A stretch of DNA of 64,000 bases from Branchiostoma floridae (Eukaryota; Chordata; Leptocardii; Amphioxiformes; Branchiostomatidae), in the NCBI RefSeq assembly GCF_000003815.2, contig NC_049991.1:19765764-19829763 (forward strand), given 5' to 3'. Under the pieces are notes generated by a model. That model was given only the letters and a program-made list of their open reading frames with translations, was not told the origin of the DNA and ran no database searches. The position numbers and the translations under genes are program-made. Positions 1 through 11,023 of this stretch are shown here, one piece after another. How positions within the stretch are numbered: the first letter of the stretch is position 1; each line of letters starts with the position of its first letter.

Positions 1-226
1 GGCAACGGATTACTGCATATTTCTGTTAATTGCAAGGGCTCGCAAAATCCCAAACCGGTGCGGTCCAGCTGGATAACTTGCATTGTCGCACCACCCGGAT
101 AATTGCATGAAATACGCTTGCAAATAGGGCATGCTATTAAACGGCTTCTACTGTACTACATTTATATCATTCCTCACCTGGATTGAGGATGACAAAAGAA
201 GAAGTGCTTCAACAGAAGCTACTTAC

Positions 227-3200
227 AGACAGACAGGAGGTGCTCATCCAGACAGCAGCACAGGAGGGTGGAGGCATCGCTAGGCGAGGCCAGCTGCAGG
301 GTCTGGTAGTCGGGTGTGTCCTGGTTACCTGGCAACATCTCACACAGGTAGGCAGTATAGCTGGAGCTCTGGGTAATGATGGAGATGGGTAGGTTATGAG
401 ACACACTAAACACTTCAAGCATATATCAAGTGTTTGTGGATGGTGTTCAGCACCTAGGATAGGTGTGTTGCCTGACTGTGTGGATGGTGTTCAGTAGCAA
501 GGAAATGTGTGTTTTACTTGTGTGTGGATGGTGATGATGATGATGGATGATGTTCAGCACCAAAGACAGGTGTGTTTGCCTGAGTGTGTGGATGGTGTTC
601 AGCACCAAGGACAGGTGTGTTAAACTGTGTGTAGATGGTGTTCAGCACCAAGGACAGGTGTGTTTGCCTGTGTGTGTGGATGGTGTTCAGCACCAAGGAC
701 AGGTGTGTTTGCCTGTGTGTGTGGATGGTGTTCAGCACTTGGAAGGTGACAGATGGTCGCCAAAATGTTGATACATGTAGCAATAAATCAAGGGTTGTAA
801 AAAATGTATCTCTTGAGTAAGTTTGTCTATAGCTTTAAAGCAAAGGCCATTCAACCAGTTCCACAATTAGCTTTCATCAACAGGTCCTCTTCCTATGCTT
901 GTACATTAGGAGGTAAGGCACTGGGCTGGGGGGTGTTGATTATCTAGTTTTTCTTTGGTATCATTTGATCAAGTTATCCTTGTACTTGAAAAAAAGAGAT
1001 GAGGTATTCTAAATTAAGATCCATACCATTAAATCAAAGAATGTTACCCTAGGGGTGGGTACCAGTACAGAAAATTCACGTACAGGTATGGTCCAAGTCT
1101 AGAGGATCAGGTCCAGGTCTGTGAAAACTTGGGAATGGGCAATACTAGGGGTGGGTACCGGTACAGAAAATTCAGGTCCAGGTCCGGTTCAGGTCCAAAA
1201 GATCAGGTCCAGGTCCGGACCTGAACCTGGACCTGATTCAGTATGACTCATACCAATGGTCCATTTCACTACAAAGAAACCTGTTTGGTGGAGTATTAGA
1301 CTTACACTGGCGTTTTAAAATCCTACAACGCTAACTGCAACTGCACGATTGGCTGTAAAACTTGGTAGAAATTAGTATAAACTCTACTGTGACTTCACTC
1401 TTGTTATTTTCTTCCACCTGCAAGCGCCAAAACGTGTGAATGCCTGATAAAACAATGTGTTAATTTTCTAATCGGTCCAACACCCAGTCCACCTAATTTT
1501 TTCAGGTCCGGTTTTTCTGGACCGGTCCAATAAGAAAAACCGGTTTTGTACTGGTACGCTGTACCGATACCCAGCCCTAGGCAATACTCAAAACAATGGT
1601 CCAGCTACAAAGGAGTCTGTTTGATGGAGTCTGCGACTTCTAATGGTGTTTGAACACTAATTGCCTCTATTTTAGACCAAGTTTGACTTCACTCTTGTTA
1701 TTTTCTTGGGCCGGTCCAACAAGAAAAACGGTTCTGCACTGGTACCACTACTACCCTCTCACCTGATTGTTTGTCTTTGCTTCCCTTGAGACGCAGACGA
1801 CCAGCACTCTACCGCCCCCCCTCCTCCTGACATCACACCACACCAGCTCCTCATCGATATCTAACACATCCAGCACAGCCGTGTCAGGCGCTGCAGTGAT
1901 GCTGGCCAGCCACCAGGGGGAGCCTCCCTCAAACACAATGATGGGGTCAGCATCGGGGAGGAGCTTCAGGTGGGAGATGGGCTTTTTTACCTGGATCAGC
2001 AATGGAGAAGAAGACAATTTTATTCTTATTATTCTATATACATATCAGATTTCAATGTGTGCATCACATCAAGCTTTTTATTTACTAGTCTGGCAGTGAT
2101 TATAATTGATCAACCTCTGGCTGCAACATATTTTCTTAATTAAGTTTCGAACGAAGGGTTATGTTTATGGTTCTGGAGCATTCTTTCTTCATAATATAAG
2201 CTGCAGGACATTAGAGACATAATGATTGCACACTCAAGTTGACAAACTTACATTTGTGCCACCACTAGACATATATACGACAGCGGTATTGAGTTAGCGC
2301 CGAATGGCATTTGCTCCAGCCCCGATTTTTTAAAGTTCCTTTCAAATCAGCCCTCGCTTCAAAGAGGGAGAAGTTGGTCCACCCCAATAACAATTTATTT
2401 GAGTTATTTGAAGCTTACAGAAATACATTTCCATCAGTTTCATGTCATGAAGTTCATCTAAGGTTTTTTAACAGAAAGTTTTGTTCCATCCTAACAAGCA
2501 ATTTTTCATCCCAGGAGACAGGGAAAGGTCCTGGAGAAAGCCCTGCTATATATTAAATTGGCATAAATGTAGCATTTTTTAAATTTTGTAATTACTTACC
2601 GTAACTTTGGTACATTTGTGCAGATGTTCCAATTCCTTGGTCCACAGGCATATTGTCTGCAAAAATCAATACACCCATTAAAGTTATCTAGTGACGATGC
2701 TCTTACTGTGCTTGATAACACTGAGTACATACCTACGATAGTTCTAGAGGAACCTTCACTTGACCAAATTCAGAACGGAATAGTTTTATCAGATTTAAGG
2801 TTTCGATTTTCATCTGTCATCTTCCTCATCAGGGCAATTCTTGTTAGCCAGTCAGAATTGCCCTGCGGAAGGTGGTGGGTGCTTACTGAGACATTGGTGT
2901 AAATGAAGCAAGGGTTGCGGAAAAGAGTCTCTGTATTCAGATCAATATTTACCTTCTTGTTCTGCAGGACAATGAACTCCTCAGTGCGGGGATTGTAGAG
3001 GGCAGGTGAGGTCAGCTGTCCGCCCTGCCGGATCGACCAGGTGTGCAGCAGCTTCTGGTCTCTCACCTGCAGGAGGTGCAACAGGTGTCACAGACATGCA
3101 GGTGTAACAGGTAGAGCAGGTGCAACAGGTGACAATACAGGCTTTTCGATGTTGTTTTGCCATGGCCATACCCTGACTTTTAGCCAGGGCCGCAGAGAAT

Positions 3201-3922
3201 CTGTTTGGCAGCCAAGTCAAGTCAAGTCAAGACTAGAGCTAGGACCTTAACTTAAAAGTTAGATAAGCACTACAAGGATTTGTCATGCTAGGCCAGCAAA
3301 CTCTCCCTGCATGACTATTCCCCGGAGTGCTCAACTTTAGGTCCCCAGGAAGACCTGTAGGATTACAGTGAAAGGCTAGCTCTCAGGATAACCCATGTAG
3401 AACAGTAAATCTACTCTACTTCTATTCTCATGCATGACATTATGCCTTAAAAATGTGTGCTTGGCAGTTTTGCAAAATAAAAATCATTAACATTATGAGT
3501 AGAGTAGAGTAGAGTTAATGAATTATTTATATGATTTTTATAAAGTGAATACGTGTTTGATAGCATACATATACGCACATTAATTCTTTACTGAGCGACC
3601 TAGGAGTCATGCACTATAATGTGGCGAAAACTTATTTCAATTGTGATCTATAACGTTAATTTGATGAAGAAAATACCACCACAAACGTGCATGGGGTACC
3701 ACTATACTGTCAACAAACGCACGTGCATGCATGAACTCGTTTTCACAGCGGCCATAACGTTACAAAACCGCAACTATTTCCAGCCAAACTTACCCTGTAG
3801 ACTCGGACACTTTTCTCGGTCGTCACGATGATGTTCTCTCCTCCACACATGGGTTCTATCCCCAGTAACCGGGTAGAACTCGGCACCGAGCAAACGTCGA
3901 AACACGAACTCATGGTCGCCAT
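227..3922 (-). CDS. NOL11: NOL11, nucleolar protein 11 (N-terminal five coding exons, partial)
   Basis: Exons on the minus strand, in transcript order: 3922-3794 (43 codons, starts MATMSS), 3066-2953, 2656-2600 (19 codons, too short for ORF calling), 1990-1763, and 368-227. All have GT/AG borders; phases are 0,0,0,0 and then 1 at the last donor, so the gene continues off the left edge. The 223 residues read like the N-terminal beta-propeller part of vertebrate NOL11: exon 2 has WSIRQGGQLTSPALYNPRTE, exon 3 has the LWTKELEHL stretch, exon 4 the LLPDADPIIVFEGG stretch. NOL11 is known as a component of the t-UTP part of the small-subunit processome, needed for rRNA transcription and early pre-rRNA processing in the nucleolus. 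It is transcribed divergently from PIGX. Start choice: first ATG of the reading frame, with a second ATG three codons later. Introns hold a minisatellite and nested hAT MITEs. Confidence 0.85.
430..745. repeat. Minisatellite, about 44-bp unit, about 7 copies
   Basis: Tandem copies of a GT-rich unit with the core TGGTGTTCAGCACCAAGGAC recur at spacings of 43-46 bp (one of 63). The array lies in the NOL11 intron between exons 4 and 5. The last three copies are nearly identical and the left ones more diverged, consistent with expansion from the right. Confidence 0.85.
1050..1756. mobile_element. Older hAT-like MITE, interrupted by a younger relative
   Basis: Starts TAGGGGTGGGTACCAGTACA and resumes after the inserted copy with a diverged right half (GGTCCAGCTACAAAGGAG, then GGGCCGGTCCAACAAGAAAA), ending near CACTGGTACCACTACTACCC. 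Both ends resemble the 63230-63675 element. The right end reaches within about 7 bp of the NOL11 exon 4 splice donor (exon end 1763). The exact 3' border and target duplication are not clear. Confidence 0.6.
1146..1579. mobile_element. hAT-like MITE (434 bp), inserted inside an older copy
   Basis: Terminal inverted repeats TAGGGGTGGGTACCGGTACA and its near complement ending GATACCCAGCCCTA. Flanked by a perfect 8-bp target duplication GGCAATAC at 1138-1145 and 1580-1587, the size expected of hAT transposases. The interior contains palindromic GGTCCAGGTCC/GGACCTGGACC arms. No coding capacity, so non-autonomous. Closely related to the copy at 63230-63675. Confidence 0.85.
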
Positions 3923-4398
3923 GTTGGACTGACCTGGGTCAACAGACGGAACCAATAACTTTCCTGGGTAGGATCAATGATTAAAAAGTACACGATATTT
4001 CAAAGTAAGGAGAAATAGTGTATTGATTTTAATAAAATAAGTATTGTTATCATATATATTTTGAAGATTATTTGTCTAATAATGATTAAACAATCATTTA
4101 TATTTGCTTTGTAAACAAGCAAATCCACCCCTATTTCACTTTGTAGGAATCCAAGATGGTTTGAGAAAGATCGCAAAGACACTGGCTTGCCGCATTTTCT
4201 GCTGATTTTCACAATTTCTGCGTGTAAATTACATCTCTGACATTTTCAAGAGGATTATTCTATAACAGACAATGTACATTTCATGTAGAGCCTATCTTCG
4301 GGTTTCATTGTGGCCCACCGATGGCTTAGATGAAGGTTGAGTTCTAGGCAAGTTTTGGCGGACAGTTTGAAATTTCTTAACTCGAAAGAGTTGGCCAA
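3923..4398. promoter_or_regulatory. Head-to-head promoter interval between NOL11 and PIGX
   Basis: The two start codons are 476 bp apart on opposite strands with no other gene between, so the core promoters of both genes must lie here or partly in the 5' leaders. No clear TATA box was seen. The interval is AT-rich in the middle (about 4000-4130). That this is one bidirectional promoter is an inference from geometry only. Confidence 0.55.
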
Positions 4399-5689
4399 AT
4401 GACGTCGTTATCTTCAGCCTGCCTGCCTCTGCTGTGGGCCGCTCTTCTGTTGGCCCTGAACTGCGCATGTCTAGAGGATCCTGGAGCCACTGAGCATCAT
4501 GCGGCTGAGCTGACGACTTCTCTCCTAGGTGAGAAAGTTTGTTGTTGTACTATTGTTGTTGTCATACCTGATGCAATTTGTTGTTTGAATCGCCCAACTG
4601 GATATACAATGACCAAGGAGGTTATATCACCTCCTTGCAATGACATTGTATGGGCTCGAAATATTTATCTTTGCGTCAGCTTGCACTGGTGCAAGTTGAG
4701 CCAAAATTTACTTGCAGCAAAAGAAAATTACTTGCACAACCTAAAGTAGTAGACTATCCGTGCAAACAGATAGTGGGGTGGGTGTTAAGTTCGTGCAGTC
4801 CCTAGATGCCTTGGCTGTAGGGGATTGGTAGGGAGTCCTCTGCACACTGTCTCTAAGGGGTCTGGTCACCAACAGTCACTCACTCACTCACTCACTCACT
4901 CACTCACTCACTCACTCACTCACTCACTCACTCACTCACTATCCATTATTTGAAAGTAACTTAGTAAGTGACAAACAAAAAGTGGCTACAAGTTACAACA
5001 ATGAAAAAGTACATTGTCAAGTACCGGTAGTCATTAGGTTGTGGTATTTAGGCACATCATCAGGCATTAGTACAGGTTTGACTATCTGTGACAATCTGTT
5101 AGTCAGATGATTTGTTGGATGATCCCTTCTTCGTTTTTGTTCCCAGAGTTCATCGTGAAGACGGGCGGCAGAGAGAACAGAATCCTCCAGACCGTCTGTC
5201 CTGCACTGTCAGATGTTCACATTAACAGGACAGCGCTCAACCACGGGTTTCACAGGTACAGTACGCATTCAATTTCCTTCGCAAACACATCTAACGAAAC
5301 CATCTCGTCACTTAGACTTTTTTTCTAGTTTGTGCCATCCTGTGTGGTGTAACTGGTAGAGTGTTGAATTATTTGTTCCTTGTGTAAGTTGCATTGCCAA
5401 TAACTTTAGAAAGTTATAAGTTGAAGTTGCTGTTGGAACTTGTAGATGTTGGTGTTGGAACTTATGAAGAAGATGTCTTTGTCTTGCAGGGATGTGGTTA
5501 CGGAGGTGACGCTGCCGGTTTCCATGGCAACCCCGCCCATGTCCTGCCGCCTGCTCCTGGTGGAGACGGTTCCAGCGGGAATGTACGTCGACCTTCACCA
5601 GGTGACCTTCAGGACCGACTTCGGAGGCCCCCAGGTGGGTGGGTTTGTGTTCTAGAGGTAGAGGTTATGTACAACCACACACACATAAA

Positions 5690-5727
<38 letters not shown>

Positions 5728-8473
5728 TGTGGACACACACACACATACACACACACACACACACACGCACACTCACACACATACGCACACACACACACAC
5801 GCAGAACACACACTCACTCAAACACATAATATATTACACACTCACACACACACACTAGCCCTGCAGCTGTCTGTGATAGATATTTGTGGTACCGTAGTAC
5901 CAAGTACAGCTACAAGCTTAAGCTTGTCAGTTGGCTACTAGTCGTGGATGAAACCGTACAGTAAAATGTATGTAAAGGACAATGAATTGATGATCTTTAT
6001 TTGCATGTTCCTGCCCATGTGGGCTAAATGCAGCAAATCCCATGATGGGATACTAATTATAAAGACTAAGTACTATAACATGTAGTATTACAATTGAATA
6101 AACAATACATCTGCAACTAAGCTATCACTATATCTAACGTTTACATGACTCTTCCCTTTTCTTAAAACATGTGTATACGAACTCACAGAGTTTGTGTTGT
6201 ACAAAGGTATCTGTGGTTGTCATTATATGTACAAACAGGTTGTCGTTGGTTAACTCTTTAACGTTACATCGTGTATCTACTACATTCAGAGCACTGATAA
6301 AAGACTTGCGCATGTCAGTGTATAAAGGACACTCTAATATAAAATGGACTTCATTCTCTATACGGTTGGAGTTACAAAGTGTACAGAGTCTATTATTCGG
6401 AGGAGTCTGGTTGTATCTTCCCACTTCAATTTGTAGGGGATGGTCACTGATTCTTAATCTAGCCATGGCTCGGCGATGGTTGAAATTCTGAATAAGCTTT
6501 TGTCCCTATCCAGGTCCTGGCCCTGAGTGACATTGATGTAGAACAGGCAGCTCATCAGTCTTCTCACCACAGACTCCTATTGTACTCACCTCTACAGCAG
6601 AACCCAAAGGTAACATTGCCAATTTACAGCATGGATCTTCCTTTATTATTGTAAACTGCAGACTACAAGAAGACAAAGCTAGCAAAATATATGTGTGCTG
6701 ACTTTGCAGAGGTTTGTACAGAAATAAAACTCAGGTTAAAGAAACCACAACAAACGCCTAGGAGTTCTTCCCGGTGTGAGTGGATGAAATGAAGTATTCT
6801 TCTCTACAAGCTTGGTGTTTTATGCCATTAAGCATTTTGCTGAGTATGCAGTACAATGTACAAGCAAATATGTCACCTGTAGGGTTTCACCTGGAGAGTG
6901 ACGTTACCTGTACACCTGAGGTACCACAGGTGGGCAGGTGATCAGGGGGAGGACACCTCTGCTACTATAAGACTGGAGGGACCTGATGTGCTCATGCACT
7001 GTGAAGGTATGAGTCTTCAAGTGTCTCTTTTTGCTTTGAAAGCATCTGTAGTCAGCTTTGTGTGTTTAAGAGTTTGCCATTATGGATGACTCTCTGTGTC
7101 AGATAGTTCTGCGTTTAATTGTCCTTAACATGTCCGAGTTTCTTGTGATTCTGTTGTGGATTAGAGCACTGACGGACTTATGACTCAAAGTCCTTACCGT
7201 ACCAGATGGCGCGGTCATAGCTATAGGGTGGTCTCCATCTCCATTTCAGTAGCCCTGGGCCACACAACTTTGTGCAATCACTACAGCAAGGAGCTAGTCC
7301 ACTGGAAGTGGTGTGTGGTCAACTTTCATACTCTTTCCCGAATACTGAGTGCTAAGCAGAGAAAGCAGCATGTACCATTTTTAAAGTCTTCTGTATGTCT
7401 TGCCAGAGGATCGAACTCAGAACCTACTGAATGCAAGGTGAACGCTCTACCCACTTGGCCATTGCACTGGTGGACTTAAGAGAGTTGATGTTTCTGCAAG
7501 TGTATGTAGCCCTGTCATGAAACCAACCAACAGCTGAACACTGCTAGACTTTTTTTATTACTGTCAGTGGTGTTAATTTACCCAGCAAAATTATGACAAT
7601 CGACATTACCTGTGCTACACTACACTTTCTAAGAAACCCTTGCGTTAGATGAAACAATACTGTAAATTCAGAAACTTTCGCAGTGGTTTAATGTTTGCGG
7701 TGGCCGCTTTACTGTGAAACGTAAAACATTTTTCAATGGCAGTAAGAGACTGCAGTGCATGGTGCTACAGCGAATTTAAAACCACCGCAAAAAGTCCTTT
7801 TTCCCGCTACTGCGAACTTAAATCCCCGCGAACTTAAATGCATTTACAGTATCAACGTTTTTGCTCCCGTTGCCTAGGAGACCGACCCGTGACCACGCCC
7901 TGTGAGGAGAGCAGGCTGTTCCCCGCCCCGTGCGATGCAGAGTCCAGGGGAGTCTGTCTGTGGCAGCTGCTTAACGGAAAGGTAGTTCTAACATCCACTC
8001 AAACATGTAGTCTTGTTTGTTTAGCCTACTCTCCATGTAGAAGTTTGGCTTTGGCTGTTTTTGGTTAATATTTTTAAGCGTTTTGTCTGACTTTCTATTT
8101 TACACCAATTTCTGTCATGTCTACATTGAAAGCCTAACAAAAACACCTTAAGATATGTAAAAAAAAAGCCAGCCAGGCAACTGTATCTCAGGTGTTTTTT
8201 TCAGGTACCCTTGTATGAAATGTACAAGAACATAATAAAAAAACACATTCAAGTAGTGTAAGGAAGTTAGTGAATGACTTGTTTTCCTTTGTTTTCTTCC
8301 AGGCCGAGCCACTGTCGTTCCAAGTCCCTATAGGTCAGCAGAGCCATGCAGTATTTGTCATCACTGGTACCACAGCAGTAGCAGCTCTGGGGTCTTTGTT
8401 AATTCTGGTTGCTGCTAGAAAAGCCAGTAAGGTGGCACCAAGGAGGAAAGGGGCGAAGGACAAGAGAGAATGA
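4399..8473 (+). CDS. PIGX: PIGX, GPI mannosyltransferase I stabilising subunit
   Basis: Seven exons: 4399-4528, 5147-5255, 5490-5634, 6514-6609, 6883-7006, 7878-7981, 8303-8473. All have GT/AG borders and phases join cleanly to 292 residues. Residues about 5-25 form a signal peptide (LLWAALLLALNCACL). The middle carries the family signatures: GFHRDVVTEV, the ETVPAGMYVD stretch, LPVHLRYHRW and the later paired-cysteine region. A single C-terminal membrane anchor (about 255-275, VFVITGTTAVAALGSLLILV) is followed by a short basic cytosolic tail. PIG-X/PBN1 proteins are ER type I membrane proteins that bind and stabilise PIG-M, which adds the first mannose of the GPI anchor. Length and order agree with vertebrate PIGX. 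Introns hold simple repeats, a LINE fragment, a SINE and a MITE. The gene is divergent from NOL11. Confidence 0.93.
4876..4941. repeat. (CACT)n microsatellite
   Basis: An uninterrupted run of about 16 CACT tetranucleotides in PIGX intron 1. Confidence 0.95.
5676..5860. repeat. (CA)n-rich microsatellite
   Basis: Long interrupted CA repeat in PIGX intron 3, beginning about 40 bp after the exon 3 donor. It creates spurious long open frames in several registers. Confidence 0.95.
6134..6466 (-). pseudogene. Non-LTR retrotransposon fragment, C-terminal zinc-knuckle region
   Basis: A 110-residue minus-strand open frame contains RLCTLCNSNRIENEVHFILE followed by CPLYTDMR. This C-x2-C...H-x4-C pattern with a CPxY end is typical of the region after the reverse transcriptase domain in LINE-type elements of aquatic animals. 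No reverse transcriptase or endonuclease domain is present, so it is a 5'-truncated remnant in PIGX intron 3. The element's 3' untranslated end probably runs to about 5990. Confidence 0.65.
7180..7474 (-). mobile_element. tRNA-derived SINE (minus orientation)
   Basis: On the minus strand it begins AATGGCCAAGTGGGTAGAGC (pol III A-box-like) and about 40 bp later has GAGTTCGATCC (B-box-like). It then has a body shared with a plus-strand copy at 33772-34035, including the GAGATGG...GCGCCAT...AAGGACTT tail. Two copies with the same ends in opposite orientation support a SINE family. Lies in PIGX intron 5. Confidence 0.7.
7657..7852. mobile_element. MITE family D (terminal ATACTGTAAATNCA)
   Basis: Ends are inverted: ATACTGTAAATTCAGAAA at the left and TTAAATGCATTTACAGTAT at the right. 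Internally there are repeated TTCGCGGTGG / CCACCGCGAA-type arms. A second full copy is at 29321-29515 and a degenerate one near 30880-31035. It sits just upstream of PIGX exon 6. Confidence 0.75.
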
Positions 8474-9351
8474 ATGTCCATTTCCATAAATTATGCTACA
8501 GGGTAATCATCTGTCATTCAAATCACTCGGATGGAAGCCTGGCGAACCTGCGTCTCGTATCAGCCACACGGTGAATTACATCATTCACCCGGACGGGAGA
8601 CCTGGCGCATCCCCGTCTTGTAATTAGCCAGCGAAAGGGTATGTCACCCCGCAAGGGGCGGTATAACCCCGTCGTGTGTAAAGACACATTGACCGATGAT
8701 GATGATGAATCTTATGATTATGATGCTACATGGTAGACCGGGTAGTTTTCTTCTATATGTTCACTTCTGGTACCCGTCTGGAAAACTGAACATTCATTAA
8801 TCTTTTGGTAGTGCAGTCAATCAATGAGCAAATTAAGAGTGCTTTTTTGAACAGGCGTCTTTTTACGGCGTGTATTTTTAATTTTGAAGTGTTCTTGCCA
8901 TGTATAACTGTGTACATGTATTTCAATATCTGTAAGTTTGGAGCATTGTAAATATGTGATTGATATTGTGTTTATTCTAAAGCCATGATGAGATTATCTT
9001 TTAGATAGTACATAATGTATTACAAACCAAAATTTGAAGACCCCTTCAAGTGATATTGACAGAGATGGTTTTGTTAACTTCAACATTTTTATTAAAAAAT
9101 CCTATAAACTTATATATTGTCAACAGCATATAAATGTATAAAACATACAAAACTATCCATGTTACATTGCTTGATATTTACAGCAGCATTATAAGATAGC
9201 TTTTATAATGTCTAGTCCATACAATTTTATAGCAGCAAGGTACTTAAATATACTACTGGTAGCTCAAGATACAGTATCTGCATGTATGAATGGCACTGTA
9301 CTTGCATACTAGCTTCATAATTTTACCTATAGCAATTTGTAACATCTTTCC
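8474..9351. other. Convergent 3' intergenic region
   Basis: Downstream of the PIGX stop codon. Apart from the dimeric repeat there is AT-rich DNA without a supported gene. TTTTATTAAA at about 9087 is a minus-strand AATAAA-type polyadenylation signal that would suit the orphan terminal exon at 9352-9438. Confidence 0.4.
8525..8712 (+). repeat. Dimeric repeat with ATG/GAT tail in the PIGX 3' region, SINE-like
   Basis: Two diverged units of about 60 bp, each starting CGGA(T/C)GG(A/G)AG(A)CCTGGCG, run into a GC-rich hairpin (ACCCCGCAAGGGGCGGT) and end in a GATGATGATGATGA run. The GGACGGGAGACC string resembles the internal promoter of 5S rRNA, so a 5S-derived SINE is possible but not shown. It probably lies in the PIGX 3' UTR. 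Confidence 0.3.
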
Positions 9352-9438
9352 TTAGTTAAACTTGAGATCATAATTCTTTTTCAGTTCATTGAATTCTCTG
9401 GTTTCCTCTTTGCAAATATCTGAGGTTTTATATTGATC
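9352..9438 (-). CDS. Orphan terminal coding exon candidate
   Basis: Behind a good acceptor (TTTCATACAG) the minus strand reads 28 charged residues, DQYKTSDICKEETREFNELK followed by KNYDLKFN, then TAA. The phase-0 reading is open and protein-like. An AATAAA-type signal follows about 260 bp downstream. No partner exon in the right phase was found: the nearest upstream gene ends its shared exon 4 in phase 1, which would stop at once here. It may be the lost last exon of that gene or of an unseen gene. Family not recognised. Confidence 0.35.
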   Translation of the reverse strand, partial: DQYKTSDICKEETREFNELKKNYDLKFN

Positions 9439-9499
9439 CTGTATGAAAGATAAATAGTAAAAAGTACAGTTGGCACCACTGTTTATTGGAAGTTTATTC

Positions 9500-9776
9500 A
9501 CTTTCGCAGGGACATCCAACAGCAAAACTTAAACTTCAAACCGCCGGTCTGGATGTACCCTGCTTTCTCAACCGTTACTCTTAGTTCCTGTGGCCTTCCC
9601 TCCAAACCAGCTGTCAGCCAATCAGAGAATTGGCCTTTCACTTTTCAAAAGGGATCTCGCACATATAAGAGTAAGCTTATTACTATTTATAAGCAGGGTG
9701 GTCAGGAACTAAGAGTGACGGTTGAGAAAGCAGGGTACATCCAGACGGTTTTGCCATTGGATGTCTCTGCGTAGGA
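9500..9776. mobile_element. Foldback MITE family C
   Basis: Long inverted arms: CGCAGGGACATCCAACAGCA...GGATGTACCCTGCTTTCTCA...CTTAGTTCCTG on the left are complemented by CAGGAACTAAG...TGAGAAAGCAGGGTACATCC...GGATGTCTCTGCG on the right, around a spacer of about 105 bp. No coding capacity. Only one copy in the window. Confidence 0.65.
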
Positions 9777-9844
9777 GGATAATTGGAAGACTATTCAGGT
9801 AAAAACCCAGTCTGTCATGTGACATGATTGCAGTACTTGGTATA

Positions 9845-10014
9845 ATCTCCAAGCAGATCCTACAGTAGCAGGAGATAGTATCAAAAGCTGGCAGATGAGT
9901 GAAGCAGGCTTAGTAGTGTGTGCACTAGCGGAGCCAAACACACTATTAGACCGGCTTCACTCCTCTTCCAGCTTTTGATACTATCTTATGCTACTGTAGG
10001 ATCTGCTTGGAGAT
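9845..10014. mobile_element. MITE family B (TA-flanked palindrome)
   Basis: Inverted ends ATCTCCAAGCAGATCCTACA...GATAGTATCAAAAGCTGG and complement, directly flanked by TA on both sides (9843-9844, 10015-10016). Other copies are at 34527-34684 and 52367-52505. The TA target suggests a Tc1/mariner-type transposase supplied in trans. Confidence 0.8.
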
Positions 10015-10169
10015 TAGTCTTGGTAATGCTGAAAGGTCCTTAAGAACATGATTAAGTCATAGTTTGCTTTATTGCCCAGCATCCTGCCTTGTTCACAGGA
10101 CAAGACCTCCTGAGTTGGAGAAGTGTGTCATGGCTCCCAGTCCCAGAGTACAGGCAATTGCCATTGTCG

Positions 10170-10373
10170 ACTCTCCAAGCAGAGGTTAGGCTCCGACAGT
10201 CACTGTTTCTAAAAACATTTTTATGCTTTTCTATCACGGCTGCAAGACATAAAAAAAAATGGTAAATAAAAAATAGAAAGCCTTGAAAACTGGCTTAGTC
10301 CAAAAGGACTATGTAATGTTACTCAAGGCTAAATAAAGGTTAAAAAACAGAGCCTAACCTCTTCTTGGAGAGA
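10170..10373. mobile_element. MITE family A copy 1
   Basis: Ends ACTCTCCAAGCAGAGGTTAG and CTAACCTCTTCTTGGAGAG. The interior has inverted AGAAAGCC...GGCTTTCT-like segments with A-rich DNA. Other copies at 12421-12637, 28376-28553, 35004-35313 and 49895-50045. Confidence 0.8.
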
Positions 10374-10392
10374 TGATAAGTTAAAGAATGGT

Positions 10393-11021
10393 ATGATCAG
10401 CCCTCGCCAATTTGATTTGTTGGTTATTGGTGTAGTGATATGATGCAAAAAAAATGATGACAAAGAACAAATGGAAACCAGGGGCTAGAAGAATTAAACC
10501 TGAAACTGCATCACTCCCTGAAACTGAGTGACTGTACCAATTGAGGTACTGACTTTCTCATGAGTTCTCACATTGATCCTTCTGTTCAATTTTTCTAAAA
10601 TCCGAGAACGGAGCAATCTCCAGTTTTGATTTTCTGTCCCTCGGGAGCCTAGAACTTTGATCTGAATCACCTTCTGAAACTGTGAGTAACGCTAGTTTAC
10701 CTTTATTCAAAGGGTAACCTATATCCGTTGTTACAGTACCTAAAAACAGGATATTTAGGGATATCATGTTGATGGACGGTGGTTTTAAATTGCATTTGTT
10801 TCAATATAATGCAGTTTGAGACCACCGTCCACCGACTTGATATCCCGAAATACGCTGGTGCTAAATACAACGAATAAAGGTTACCCTGCGAATAAAGGTG
10901 AACTAGCATTACCAACTTACATTTGGTAAGTACATAAGGTACTTAGACCCATTCTCATGTTGATCCTCCAGGTATTTTTTTCTTCAATCCGATAACCAAC
11001 AAATGAAATTGGCGAAGCCTT
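10393..11021. mobile_element. Foldback DNA element (family H, about 630 bp)
   Basis: Outer inverted repeats CGCCAATTTGATTTGTTGGT at the left and ACCAACAAATGAAATTGGCG at the right. A second inner inverted pair, TTTACCTTTATTC...GGGTAACCTATATCCGTTGT against its complement, spans about 10697-10906. The right end abuts the stop codon of the alternative last exon at 11024. A short fragment of the inner arm recurs near 36440-36472. Confidence 0.6.
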
Positions 11022-11023
11022 AT

